Shown: one piece after another, positions 1 to 10,065 of the stretch
Layout of the letters: the number at the start of each line of letters is the position of its first letter
Numbering within the stretch: the stretch's first letter is position 1
Origin: Litoreibacter sp.
GTDB taxonomy: Bacteria; Pseudomonadota; Alphaproteobacteria; Rhodobacterales; Rhodobacteraceae
Reading direction: 5' to 3'
DNA: 11,757 nucleotides
Assembly: GCA_013042765.1 (NCBI GenBank)
Contig: JABDPP010000426.1
Coordinates: 1 to 11,757, forward strand
Made by a program: the position numbers and the translations under genes
Notes under the pieces: generated by a model
Seen by the model: only the letters and a program-made list of their open reading frames with translations
Told to the model about the DNA's origin: nothing
Database searches by the model: none

Positions 1-954
1 CCCGAACTGGGCGCCGAGCGGCACGAAAAGCTGCGCGACGCGGACGTGCTGGTGGTAGGTGCGGGAGGCCTTGCTGCCCCCGCTCTGCAATATCTTGTCG
101 GCGCGGGCATCGGTGAAATAACCGTTCTGGATCAGGATGTTGTCGACCTCACGAACCTGCACCGCCAGACGTTGTTTCGCGAGTATGACATCGGCCAGCC
201 CAAGGCGCAGGCCGCGACCCGTCACCTGCAACAACTCAATGCAGACTGCAAAATCACCCCGATCCGCGGCGTTCTTGACCCGTCAAACGCCGAAGACCTG
301 TGCTGCGGCAGGGATATCGTGCTCGATTGCGCCGACAGTTTCGCCGCCAGCTATATCCTGTCCGACACCTGCCAGCAGGCCGCGATCCCGCTGATCAGTG
401 CCTCGGTGATCGGGCTGGAGGGCTATTGCGGCGGGTTCTGCGGCACCTCGCCCTCTCTGCGCGCGGTCTTCCCCGACCTGCCGCAACGGGCCGGCAGTTG
501 CGCCGAGGACGGCGTTCTCGGTCCAGTCGTGGGCGTGATTGGCGCGATTCAGGCCCAGATGGCCGTCGCGGTCCTCGCCGGTATCGCGCCCTCACCGCTC
601 GGCCAGTTGGTCACCTTTGACGCGCAGAACTTCCGGTTCGGCAGGTTCCGTTTTGACGGAGCGCCCGAGGAGGCCGGAGGACCACAGTTCATCGCGGCGC
701 GCGATATTCGCACGGGTGATTTCGTCATCGACCTGCGCAGCGCAGAGGAACCCGGCCCAAAACTACCCGAGGCCCTGCGTGTGAGCGTCCCCGAAATCGG
801 GATTGAGGGCCCACAGCCTGCGGCCGGACAACGCGCCGTGCTGGCCTGCCGCTCTGGCTTTCGGGCATGGCAGGCCGCCGACCGTCTGAAATCCGTCTGG
901 GACGGAGAAATCAAACTCGTCGCATTGGGCGACACACAAGGAGAACAGGAATGA
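1..954 (+). CDS. thiF: ThiF-type sulfur-carrier adenylyltransferase with C-terminal rhodanese-like domain (5' partial)
   Basis: ThiF/MoeB/E1-like enzymes adenylate the C-terminal glycine of a sulfur carrier (ThiS for thiazole synthesis) in the cytoplasm. The frame is open from base 1, giving 317 residues, and the first ones (PELGAERHEKLRDADVLVVG) match the usual region before the nucleotide loop, so only the extreme N-terminus is missing; the ATG at 46 is internal. Visible: the nucleotide loop GAGGLAAP, LDQDVVDLTNLHRQ, the LDCADS acidic motif, and SCAEDGVLGPVVGVIG with the conserved cysteine at 499-501. The last ~88 residues (from about 688) look like a compact rhodanese domain: VIDLRS, then CRSGFRA with its cysteine at 847-849. 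The CxxC zinc pairs normal in this family are absent (S and A at 454 and 463 in place of the first pair). Its stop overlaps the thiY start as ATGA. The thi context favours ThiF over MoeB, which I cannot fully exclude. Confidence 0.88.
   Translation, partial: PELGAERHEKLRDADVLVVGAGGLAAPALQYLVGAGIGEITVLDQDVVDLTNLHRQTLFREYDIGQPKAQAATRHLQQLNADCKITPIRGVLDPSNAEDLCCGRDIVLDCADSFAASYILSDTCQQAAIPLISASVIGLEGYCGGFCGTSPSLRAVFPDLPQRAGSCAEDGVLGPVVGVIGAIQAQMAVAVLAGIAPSPLGQLVTFDAQNFRFGRFRFDGAPEEAGGPQFIAARDIRTGDFVIDLRSAEEPGPKLPEALRVSVPEIGIEGPQPAAGQRAVLACRSGFRAWQAADRLKSVWDGEIKLVALGDTQGEQE
938..943 (+). promoter_or_regulatory. Shine-Dalgarno site of thiY
   Basis: AAGGAG lies 7 bases before the ATG at 951. It decides the start of thiY: an in-frame extension back to 867 has no such site, would overlap thiF by 88 bases, and would bury the signal peptide. 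Confidence 0.75.
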
Positions 955-1886
955 GAACACTTGCTTTGCTTGCCGGCCTCTTGGTCGCAACGCCGGCCTT
1001 GGCACAGGACAAGATCACGCTGATGCTGGACTGGTTCGTGAACCCCGACCATGGGCCGGTCATCATCGCCGAGGAGAACGGCTATTTCGCCGATCAGGAT
1101 CTCGAAGTGGAGGTCATCGCCCCCGCCGATCCAGCAGACCCGCCCAAGATGGTGGCTGCGGGCCGCGCGGATCTTGCGATCTCCTACCAGCCGCAGTTGC
1201 ACCTGCAAGTGGCCGAAGGCCTGCCACTGACACGCGTCGGAACACTTGTTGCCACCCCGCTCAACTGCCTTCTGGTGCTCGCCGACGGGCCGGTCAAGGA
1301 TGTCGCCGACCTGAAGGGCCGCAAGGTCGGCTTCTCGGTCGCCGGTGTTGAAGAGGCGCTACTCTCCGCAATACTCGGCAATCACGGTCTGACCATGGAC
1401 GATATCGAACTGGTCAACGTGAACTGGTCGCTCTCGCCCTCGCTCATGTCCGGTCAGGTCGATGCCGTGCTGGGCGCGTTCCGCAACTTCGAACTGAACC
1501 AGATGGAGATTGAAGGGGTTGCGGGTCGCTGCTTCTACATCGAGGAAGAAGGCGTTCCAACCTATGACGAACTGATCTACGTCGCCAATCCTGACACCAT
1601 GGACACCGGTGTGATCCGCCGTTTCCTGCGCGCCACCGAGCTTGCGACGCAGTACATCGTGAACCACCCGCAGGAGAGTTGGGAAATTTTCGCGGCCACC
1701 TCTGCCGAACTGCAGGACGAGTTGAACGAGAAGGCGTGGGTCGATACACTGCCACGCTTCGCACTGCGTCCCGAGGCCCTTGATGAGGGCCGCTACACCC
1801 GTTTCGAGCAGTTCCTGAACGAGGCCAAGCTGGTCGAGGGCATCCGCCCTGTCTCGGTTCTGGCGATCGACCTGGGGGAAGAATGA
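951..1886 (+). CDS. thiY: ThiY: periplasmic pyrimidine-precursor-binding protein of thiamine ABC importer (NMT1/THI5-like)
   Basis: A 311-residue exported solute-binding protein of the NMT1/THI5-like family. Start at 951 follows a good AAGGAG and gives a classic signal peptide: basic MR, hydrophobic LALLAGLLVATP, and ALA-Q cleavage after residue 18-19. The mature start KITLMLDWFVNPDHGPVIIAEENGYF (written as residues 21-46; key W28, N31, H34) is the family's ligand-pocket signature, followed by the usual DPPKMVAAGRADLAISY block (residues 63-79) and GVPTYDEL near residue 201. In Bacillus the homologue binds N-formyl-4-amino-5-aminomethyl-2-methylpyrimidine (FAMP), and the neighbouring tenA, thiZ and thiX support a similar ligand here; HMP itself or another pyrimidine is possible. 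The stop overlaps the tenA start as ATGA. It lacks the CCCFC motif of yeast THI5, which fits a binding protein rather than an HMP synthase. Confidence 0.9.
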   Translation: MRTLALLAGLLVATPALAQDKITLMLDWFVNPDHGPVIIAEENGYFADQDLEVEVIAPADPADPPKMVAAGRADLAISYQPQLHLQVAEGLPLTRVGTLVATPLNCLLVLADGPVKDVADLKGRKVGFSVAGVEEALLSAILGNHGLTMDDIELVNVNWSLSPSLMSGQVDAVLGAFRNFELNQMEIEGVAGRCFYIEEEGVPTYDELIYVANPDTMDTGVIRRFLRATELATQYIVNHPQESWEIFAATSAELQDELNEKAWVDTLPRFALRPEALDEGRYTRFEQFLNEAKLVEGIRPVSVLAIDLGEE

Positions 1887-2557
1887 GCTCTTACGGCTCG
1901 ACATTTCACCTCTGGCGGGCCGCTGCTGAGGGTCCGTGGCAGGCCTATACCGAGCATGAGTTCGTACGGGGCCTGCAGACGGGCACCTTGCCGCGTAACA
2001 ACTTCCTGCACTATCTGGAGCAGGATTACATCTTCCTGATCCATTTCTCCCGCGCGTGGGCCCTGGCTGTCACCAAGGCCGATACCGTTGAGGAGATGCG
2101 GCATTGCGCGGCAACCCTCAATGCCCTGATCGATGAGGAGATCCGGCTCCATATCGAGACCTGCGCCAAAGAGGGCCTGAGCGAGGCGGACCTGTTCACC
2201 GCCGCCGAGGCGCCGGAGAATATCGCCTATACGCGCTATGTTCTGGATGCGGGCCACTCGGGCGACTTTCTCGACCTTTTGGCCGCGCTGGCCCCTTGCG
2301 TTCTGGGATACGGAGAGATCGGTGCACGCCTCGCCGCCACGGCAGGGGAAACCCCGTATGCCGACTGGATCAATGTCTATTCCGGTGCGGAATACCAACA
2401 GGTCTGTCACGAAGTCGGCGCGCTGATTGATGCGGCCGTGGCGCGTAGATTGGGCGACAATCCACAAGCGAGCCCACGCTGGCAGGCTCTGTGCGCGCGG
2501 TTCGAGACTGCGACGCGGCTCGAGGTCGGGTTCTGGGACATGGGGCTCAACCCATGA
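1883..2557 (+). CDS. tenA: TenA: aminopyrimidine aminohydrolase / thiaminase II
   Basis: A cytoplasmic all-helical TenA/THI-4 family enzyme of 224 residues, the usual length. It hydrolyses 4-amino-5-aminomethyl-2-methylpyrimidine to HMP (salvage of degraded thiamine) and can cleave thiamine. By comparison with B. subtilis TenA recalled from memory, the catalytic set is present: Cys139 (in LAPCVLGYGEIG), Glu214 (LEVGFWDM), Asp48 (EQDYIFLIHF), Tyr116, Tyr143 and Tyr166. The position of Bacillus Tyr47 is Phe51 here. The ATG overlaps the thiY stop (ATGA) and follows a G-rich GGGGGAA; the stop overlaps the thiZ ATG in the same way. Its place between importer genes suggests it acts directly on the imported pyrimidine. 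The usual partner deformylase YlmB is not in the window. Confidence 0.93.
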   Translation: MSSYGSTFHLWRAAAEGPWQAYTEHEFVRGLQTGTLPRNNFLHYLEQDYIFLIHFSRAWALAVTKADTVEEMRHCAATLNALIDEEIRLHIETCAKEGLSEADLFTAAEAPENIAYTRYVLDAGHSGDFLDLLAALAPCVLGYGEIGARLAATAGETPYADWINVYSGAEYQQVCHEVGALIDAAVARRLGDNPQASPRWQALCARFETATRLEVGFWDMGLNP

Positions 2558-3279
2558 AACAAGCGCCCGCCCTGCAACTGGAAGGTGCGGCCCGGTTCGG
2601 GACGACCCCCGTGTTCGGGCCACTCACCCTCCAAGCGGCTGCGGGCCGCTGGACCTGCCTGCTGGGCCCCTCCGGCGTTGGCAAGTCTACGATTCTGCGG
2701 CTGATTGCGGGACTGGATCAGGGTATCGAGTTTGATGGGCAAATCACGGCCTCCGACGGGCAGCCTGTGCAGGGCCGCGTCGCAATGATGGCTCAGAACG
2801 ATCTTCTGATGCCTTGGCTCGATCTGGTTGGCAACGCCATGCTCGGGGCGCGGCTCAGGGGCGAGACAATGGACCGCGCCGCGGCACTCCACGTGCTGGA
2901 GCGCGTCGGTTTGGCAGAACACGTCACCAAGAAACCCGACTCGCTTTCGGGCGGCCAGCGCCAGCGGGTCGCCCTGGCACGCACCCTGATGGAAGACCGG
3001 CCCGTGGTTCTTCTGGACGAGCCGTTTTCCGCCCTCGATGCGCGCACCCGCGCCCTGATGCAGGAGCTCGCCGTAGAACTTTTGGACGGCCGCACTGTGC
3101 TGCTGATCACGCATGACCCCGCAGAAGCGGCGCGCCTCGGCCACGACATCCGGATCATGACCGGCGACGGTCTTGAGGCCGCCGCCACTCCGCAAGGTGC
3201 GGTGCCCCGCGCCGTCGATGACCCTACTGTCCTGCAAACGCAGGCTGCACTCCTGTCGCGCCTGCGGGAGGCCGCATGA
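2554..3279 (+). CDS. thiZ: ThiZ: ABC importer ATP-binding protein for thiamine pyrimidine precursor
   Basis: A 241-residue cytoplasmic ATPase that powers import through ThiX. All ABC motifs are intact: Walker A GPSGVGKST (residues 38-46), Q-loop Gln81, signature LSGGQRQRVALARTLM (131-146), Walker B VVLLDE (151-156), D-loop SALD (159-162) and H-loop His187 in ITHDPAEA. It belongs to the nitrate/sulfonate/taurine (SsuB/TauB-like) subgroup that pairs with NMT1/THI5-type binding proteins. I chose the ATG at 2554 because it forms the ATGA overlap with tenA; an in-frame extension to 2491 would run 67 bases into tenA and adds no family residues. The Shine-Dalgarno is weak (GGGG about 8 bases upstream), so translation probably depends on ribosomes finishing tenA. 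Confidence 0.9.
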   Translation: MKQAPALQLEGAARFGTTPVFGPLTLQAAAGRWTCLLGPSGVGKSTILRLIAGLDQGIEFDGQITASDGQPVQGRVAMMAQNDLLMPWLDLVGNAMLGARLRGETMDRAAALHVLERVGLAEHVTKKPDSLSGGQRQRVALARTLMEDRPVVLLDEPFSALDARTRALMQELAVELLDGRTVLLITHDPAEAARLGHDIRIMTGDGLEAAATPQGAVPRAVDDPTVLQTQAALLSRLREAA

Positions 3280-4034
3280 AGTACAAAAGTCTGAATATGC
3301 TGGCACCCATCGCGCTTGCCCTGATCCTGTGGCAGTCACTGGTGGTCGCGGCCGATCTGCCACCGTTCATCCTGCCGAGCCCCCTACGCGTGGCGGAAGC
3401 GCTTTGGAAGAGCCGCGCGCTGATTGGCGAGCATGCCCTGATCACAATTGCCGAAGTTCTGATCGGCCTTGGGTTGGGGGCTGTTCTGGGTGGGTTGTCC
3501 GCGATCGGGCTGGCAGCCTCTCCGCTGGCGCGCACCTTGCTACGCCCGATGCTGGTCTTCAGTCAGGCGATCCCGGTCTTTGCACTGGCCCCGATCCTGA
3601 CACTCTGGCTCGGCTACGGTTTGTGGTCCAAGATCTTCATGGCCCTTCTGATTATCTATTTCCCTGTCACGTCCGCGTCGTTTGATGCCTTGATGCGCAC
3701 CCCACGCGACTGGCTCGATATGGCCAATGTGATGGGTGGCTCCCGGCGGCGGATCATGTGGCACATCCGGATCCCGGCCGCCCTTCCGGGGTTCGCTTCG
3801 GGTCTGCGGCTGGCTGCTGTCTATGCCCCGATCGGTGCGATTATCGGTGAATGGGTCGGGGCCTCAAAGGGCCTGGGTTACCTGATGTTGCTCGCCAACG
3901 GTCGCGCCAAGATCGACCTGATGTTTGCCGCCCTGATCGTTCTGGCGATCTTCACGCTCCTGCTTCACGCCGCCATCGACAGGGCCTGCCGCAGGTGGCT
4001 GGACCGGCCTGATAGCCACGCCGGCGCCAGTTAG
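3276..4034 (+). CDS. thiX: ThiX: ABC importer permease for thiamine pyrimidine precursor
   Basis: A 252-residue inner-membrane permease of the BPD_transp_1 (SsuC/TauC-like) family. Hydrophobic segments fall roughly at residues 8-26, 55-83, 93-112, 119-137, 180-196 and 213-233, consistent with about six membrane helices. The EAA-type loop that docks the ATPase is at 149-180 (MANVMGGSRRRI... IPAALPGFASGLRLA). The start ATG overlaps the thiZ stop as ATGA and has GGGAGG 5 bases upstream. It is the last gene of the operon: its TAG at 4032-4034 is followed after 8 bases by the stop codon of the convergent hydrolase gene, with no hairpin terminator visible between. The thiamine assignment rests on the thiF-thiY-tenA-thiZ context, not on the permease sequence alone. 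Confidence 0.9.
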   Translation: MKYKSLNMLAPIALALILWQSLVVAADLPPFILPSPLRVAEALWKSRALIGEHALITIAEVLIGLGLGAVLGGLSAIGLAASPLARTLLRPMLVFSQAIPVFALAPILTLWLGYGLWSKIFMALLIIYFPVTSASFDALMRTPRDWLDMANVMGGSRRRIMWHIRIPAALPGFASGLRLAAVYAPIGAIIGEWVGASKGLGYLMLLANGRAKIDLMFAALIVLAIFTLLLHAAIDRACRRWLDRPDSHAGAS

Positions 4035-4042
4035 GAACACAG

Positions 4043-4906
4043 CTAATCCGCAAGATCGATCCGCATCCCGTCGCGCCCAATGAAGAGCGGCCCGAACCAC
4101 GCCGGCGCAACCTCTGCCCGCCAGTCCTCCTCAGAGAAATCGGGATCGTCATTTGGGACGAGATGGTTAAGGGCAAGCTGCGCGACGCCGGCCTCCGTGG
4201 CGATCCGCCCGGCTTCGGCAGCGGGCGTGTGGCTGCGCATAAGATGGGTCCGCAACCGGTCATCGGTATTGCCAACCCGGGCGCAGAGCGCGTCGATCCC
4301 CGCCTCCAGCATCGCCTCATGCACCAAGATATCGCTGCCCCGCGCGAACTCGATCATCTCCTCCATCGCGACCGTATCCCCTGACAGAGTTGCCGACCGT
4401 CCCGCAGCATCAAACCTGAGAGCATAGCTCTCCGCGATCGGCGGATGCACATTCTTCATGACCGAAACCTCGATCCCGTCCAGCGTCACATTTTCCCCGG
4501 CTTGCAGCGTGGTGAACTCGACCAATCCGGAAAGATCGGGCCGTCCCTCATCCATGATCCGCAGCGAGATATCGAACTCCATGGCCGCAAGGAAACAGGC
4601 CCAGTACACAGGCAGGCCCGTGGGGCCGTAGATCGGAATGGTCCGGTCCAGCCCGGCGGTCCAAGCCGTGTGCAGCAAGGGGCCCAGTTCAAGATAATGG
4701 TCCGAGTGCAGATGGGTGATGAAAATCGCGTCCAGATCCGTCAGTGCCACACCGGCCCGCACGAGACCCGTGGAACATCCCAGCCCCGCATCCACCAAAA
4801 TTGTCTTGCCAGCCATCTCGACAAGGATCGATGTCGGCATGGAAGATTCTGGACGGATCGCAGGGCCGCCTTTCACACCCAGCAAGGTCACACAGTTCTG
4901 GCCCAT
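4043..4906 (-). CDS. Metallo-beta-lactamase-fold hydrolase (RNase Z / arylsulfatase-like group), substrate unknown
   Basis: A 287-residue MBL-fold metal-dependent hydrolase. The zinc motif is THLHSDHYLELGPLL with His65, His67, Asp69 and His70; further likely ligands are His154 (KNVHPP), Asp177 (TLSGDTV) and His248 (LNHLVP). ILVHEAML (His196) and SHTPAAEAGRIATEAG follow the pattern of the RNase Z/AtsA/PQQB-like branch (Lactamase_B_2). No signal peptide is seen, so it is probably cytoplasmic. The ATG at 4906 has GGAGAG 6 bases upstream, and MGQNCVTLLGVKGGP is a typical family N-terminus; the frame extends to an ATG at 4975, but the added residues look non-conserved. It is separate from the icd transcript, which terminates just upstream. 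True tRNA 3'-processing RNase Z is possible but the sequence looks more like a general hydrolase of unknown substrate. Confidence 0.85.
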   Translation of the reverse strand: MGQNCVTLLGVKGGPAIRPESSMPTSILVEMAGKTILVDAGLGCSTGLVRAGVALTDLDAIFITHLHSDHYLELGPLLHTAWTAGLDRTIPIYGPTGLPVYWACFLAAMEFDISLRIMDEGRPDLSGLVEFTTLQAGENVTLDGIEVSVMKNVHPPIAESYALRFDAAGRSATLSGDTVAMEEMIEFARGSDILVHEAMLEAGIDALCARVGNTDDRLRTHLMRSHTPAAEAGRIATEAGVAQLALNHLVPNDDPDFSEEDWRAEVAPAWFGPLFIGRDGMRIDLAD

Positions 4907-5032
4907 CTCATCTCTCCGCACGGTCTGGCCGGCTGGCCCAGTTACAGGGAGGCACAAATAGCCCGGGCGCGGCAAGCACTAAGACGCGAAGGTGTTGATT
5001 TTTCGTGGAGATACAGGCGGATCAAAGAGCCG

Positions 5033-5071
5033 CCAAAGAAAGAACCCCGCCGGCATGCGCTCCGGCGGGGT
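5033..5071 (-). terminator. Rho-independent terminator of icd
   Basis: On the minus strand, 11 bases after the icd stop codon, comes ACCCCGCCGG, an 8-base loop, and CCGGCGGGGT (plus positions 5044-5053 pairing perfectly with 5062-5071), followed by the T-rich run TTCTTTCTTT. A 10-bp GC-rich stem and U-rich tail form a textbook intrinsic terminator. Confidence 0.92.
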
Positions 5072-5082
5072 CTGATGTGTAA

Positions 5083-7305
5083 TCAGCCGAAGATCTGGTT
5101 CAGCGTAGCGGAGGGGCGCATTACCGCCTCCGTCTTCGCCGGGTCGGTGTGGTAGTAACCACCAAGATCGGCTTCCTTGCCCTGAACCGCGGCAAACTCT
5201 GCTACGATCGCGGCTTCGTTCTCAGACAGGGCCTTGGCGATCGGTGCAAATTCCGCGGCAAGTTCCGCATCCTCGGTCTGGTCGGCAAGCGCCTGAGCCC
5301 AGTAGAGCCCGAAGTAGAAGTGGCTGTCGCGGTTATCCGGCTGGCCAACCTTGCGGCTGGGGGACTTGTGATGATCGAGGATGCCTTGCGTGGCAACTTC
5401 CACGGCCTCACCCAGAAGGCGTGCCTTCTCATTGCCCTTGGCAGCTGCCAGGAACTTGAAGCTTTCACCAAGCGCACAGAATTCACCAAGGGAGTCCCAG
5501 CGCAGGTGGTTTTCTTCCATCATCTGCTGGACGTGCTTGGGGGCCGAACCGCCGGCACCTGTTTCGAACAGACCGCCGCCGTTCATCAGCTTGACGACCG
5601 ACAGCATCTTGGCGGAGGTGCCAAGCTCAAGGATCGGGAACAGGTCCGTAAGGTAGTCGCGCAGCACGTTACCGGTGATCGCGATGGAGTTCTCGCCCTT
5701 GCGGATCGTCTCCAGCGTGACACGGGTTGCCTCGCGCGGTGCTAGGATCTGGAACTTGTCGGCCACACCGGCTTCTTCCAGAATCGGCTTGACCAACTTG
5801 ATCAGTTGGGCGTCATGCGCGCGGTTCTCGTTCAGCCAGAAGATGGCCTGGAACCCTTCGATCTTCTGACGCTCAATGGCCAGTTTTACCCAGTCCTCGA
5901 TCGGGGCCTTCCTGGTGGAGGCCGAACGCCAGATATCGCCTGCCTCTACCTCATGCTCATGCAGCACGTCGCCATTGGCGAGAACCATGCGCACGGTGCC
6001 ATCGTGAGGCAGCTCGAACGTGGTCGGGTGCGAGCCGTATTCCTCGGCCTTTTGCGCCATCAGCCCGAGGTTCTGAACGGTGCCCGACGTGGTGGGATCA
6101 AGGGCCCCAGTTTCCCTGAAATAGCCGATCGCCTCGTCATAGACCGGCGCGTAGGAATTGTCCGGGATCACGCAGTTGACGTCAGCCTCTTTGCCATCCG
6201 GCCCCCAGGCCTTACCGCCAGCGCGGATCACAGCAGGGATGGAGGCATCGATGATCACGTCGGAGGGGACGTGCAGGTTGCTGATACCCTTGTCGGAATT
6301 CACCATGTAGAGTGGCGGGCGATCGGCCATGACAGCCTCGATCGCAGCCTCGACCTCGGCGCGCTCGGGCATCTCGGCCACATGCTCCAGCAAAGTCCCC
6401 AGACCGGAATTCGGGTCAACGCCGGCCGCGGCCATCTGGTCACCGTACTTGTCGAAGACCGGCTGAAGGAACGCTTTGACCGCATGCCCGAACAGGATCG
6501 GGTCGGACACTTTCATCATCGTGGCTTTCAGGTGGAGCGAGAACAGGACCCCTTCCTCTTTGGTGGCCTCGATCTGCTCTGCGAGGAAGGCCCCGAGCGC
6601 CTTGACCGACATGAATGTGGCGTCGACCACAGTGCCGGCGGGGAACTCAACGCCGTCTTTCAGTACGGTGACAGAGCCATCCTTTCCGACCAGCTCGATC
6701 CGGGCAGCACCAGCCTGATCCGCAGTCAGCGTGGCGGATTTCTCGTTTGAGAAGAAATCGTTGCCAGACATGGAGGAGACATGCGTCTTGCTGTCAGACG
6801 ACCAGACACCCATCGAATGCGGGTTCGCCTTCGCGAAATTCTTGACCGCGACGGCGGCGCGGCGGTCCGAGTTGCCCTCGCGCAGAACCGGGTTCACGGC
6901 GGAGCCCTTGATCGCGTCAAAACGGGCGCGGATGTCGCGTTCCTCGTCGGTTGACGGCTCCTCGGGATAGTCGGGCAGATCGTAACCCTGCGACTGCAAC
7001 TCCTTCAGCGCAATCACCAGCTGCGGCACAGACGCGGAAATGTTCGGCAGCTTGATAACGTTGGCGTCCGGGGTTTTCACCAGCGCTCCCAACTCGGCCA
7101 GATCATCGGACTGGCGTTGGGCATCGGTCAACTTTTCGGGAAACGCGGCAATGATCCGGCCCGCCAGTGAAATGTCCTTAGTGCCGATCGAAACATCGGC
7201 AGCGGCGGCGAAGCGGCGAATGATCGGCAGCAGCGATGCAGAGGCGATCTGCGGTGCTTCGTCGACCGTGGTGTAAATGATATCGGGGGTGTTCTGTTCA
7301 GCCAT
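5083..7305 (-). CDS. icd: Monomeric NADP-dependent isocitrate dehydrogenase
   Basis: A TCA-cycle enzyme that oxidatively decarboxylates isocitrate to 2-oxoglutarate with NADP+, cytoplasmic. The 740-residue length and sequence match the monomeric IDH family (Azotobacter/Corynebacterium type), unrelated in sequence to the ~400-residue dimeric E. coli Icd. Key blocks: [17 protein letters not shown], where Ser135, Asn138, Arg142 and Arg148 correspond, from memory, to isocitrate-contacting residues of the Azotobacter enzyme; [38 protein letters not shown]; and [18 protein letters not shown] near the C-terminus. I chose the ATG at 7305 (MAEQNTPD) because AAAGG/GGA lies just before it, whereas the in-frame ATG at 7323 has no ribosome site and would place that purine stretch inside the coding sequence. 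It is followed by a strong intrinsic terminator. The gene is complete, with no frameshift. Confidence 0.96.
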   Translation of the reverse strand: MAEQNTPDIIYTTVDEAPQIASASLLPIIRRFAAAADVSIGTKDISLAGRIIAAFPEKLTDAQRQSDDLAELGALVKTPDANVIKLPNISASVPQLVIALKELQSQGYDLPDYPEEPSTDEERDIRARFDAIKGSAVNPVLREGNSDRRAAVAVKNFAKANPHSMGVWSSDSKTHVSSMSGNDFFSNEKSATLTADQAGAARIELVGKDGSVTVLKDGVEFPAGTVVDATFMSVKALGAFLAEQIEATKEEGVLFSLHLKATMMKVSDPILFGHAVKAFLQPVFDKYGDQMAAAGVDPNSGLGTLLEHVAEMPERAEVEAAIEAVMADRPPLYMVNSDKGISNLHVPSDVIIDASIPAVIRAGGKAWGPDGKEADVNCVIPDNSYAPVYDEAIGYFRETGALDPTTSGTVQNLGLMAQKAEEYGSHPTTFELPHDGTVRMVLANGDVLHEHEVEAGDIWRSASTRKAPIEDWVKLAIERQKIEGFQAIFWLNENRAHDAQLIKLVKPILEEAGVADKFQILAPREATRVTLETIRKGENSIAITGNVLRDYLTDLFPILELGTSAKMLSVVKLMNGGGLFETGAGGSAPKHVQQMMEENHLRWDSLGEFCALGESFKFLAAAKGNEKARLLGEAVEVATQGILDHHKSPSRKVGQPDNRDSHFYFGLYWAQALADQTEDAELAAEFAPIAKALSENEAAIVAEFAAVQGKEADLGGYYHTDPAKTEAVMRPSATLNQIFG

Positions 7306-7498
7306 TTTTTCCGAGCCTTTCATACAACTGACGCAGCTTTAATTGACCAAAGACCGGAGGTCCACCGCAGAGGGGGGAATCGTCAGACAAGCCGGCGAAA
7401 GTTTCACCATTGCGAATACCTTGGCCGGATACAGAACAGTTGCTCGCGCGCCCCAAGCGAAACCGGGGCGCTCTCAGCGCTTCAGATGCTGAAACTGA
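7306..7498. other. Intergenic region between gyrB and icd
   Basis: This 193-base gap lies after the gyrB stop and before icd on the minus strand. It must hold gyrB termination signals and probably the icd promoter. I see one GC-rich hairpin near the gyrB end (listed separately) but no confident -35/-10 pair for icd and no small gene. Confidence 0.6.
7448..7471 (-). terminator. Possible gyrB termination hairpin (no U tract)
   Basis: GCGCCCC (7448-7454) pairs perfectly with GGGGCGC (7465-7471) around a 10-base loop, 28 bases beyond the gyrB stop. On the minus strand the stem is followed by GCGAGCAACTG rather than a U run, so it may be only a weak terminator or an RNA-stabilising structure. Confidence 0.4.
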
Positions 7499-9997
<2,499 letters not shown>

Positions 9998-10004
9998 TCA
10001 GGCA

Positions 10005-10021
10005 GGCGCGCCAAACGCGCC
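10005..10021 (-). repeat. GC-rich inverted repeat between the cytochrome gene and gyrB
   Basis: GGCGCG (10005-10010) pairs perfectly with CGCGCC (10016-10021) across the loop CCAAA. It lies 37-53 bases past the cytochrome stop and upstream of the gyrB promoter. It could end the cytochrome transcript, but no U run follows it on the minus strand (TGCCTGAAC). Confidence 0.4.
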
Positions 10022-10051
10022 CCGCTCCCGGGTCGCGCGCCCCTTTGTTCG

Positions 10052-10065
10052 CCCCCTTCAGGGGG
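10052..10065 (-). terminator. Hairpin spanning the stop codon of the cytochrome gene
   Basis: CCCCC (10052-10056) and GGGGG (10061-10065) flank a 4-base loop that holds most of the cytochrome stop codon. The RNA would fold as CCCCC-TGAA-GGGGG. There is no U tract after it, so a role in Rho-independent termination is doubtful; 3'-end stabilisation is an alternative. Confidence 0.35.

Noticed and set aside
2407..3363. 318-codon open frame on the minus strand across tenA, thiZ and thiX
   Set aside because: It crosses three well-supported plus-strand genes, resembles no protein family I know, and has no ribosome site.
4907..5032. Promoter for the MBL hydrolase (for example TTGATC, 17 bases, AAAAAT on the minus strand)
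   Set aside because: The -10 match is weak and several equally poor candidates exist, so none is supported.
4445..5155. 236-codon plus-strand frame across the MBL gene, intergenic gap and icd terminator
   Set aside because: It runs through the icd terminator hairpin and the zinc motif of the MBL gene on the other strand; it is compositionally a shadow.
5806..6750. 314-codon open frame on the plus strand opposite icd
   Set aside because: It lies wholly inside the monomeric isocitrate dehydrogenase gene and is a GC-rich shadow frame without family motifs.
7318..7346. Possible icd promoter TTGGTC, 17 bases, TTGTAT on the minus strand
   Set aside because: Transcription would start only about 5-10 bases before the chosen ATG, leaving no room for the ribosome site, and the -35 is poor.
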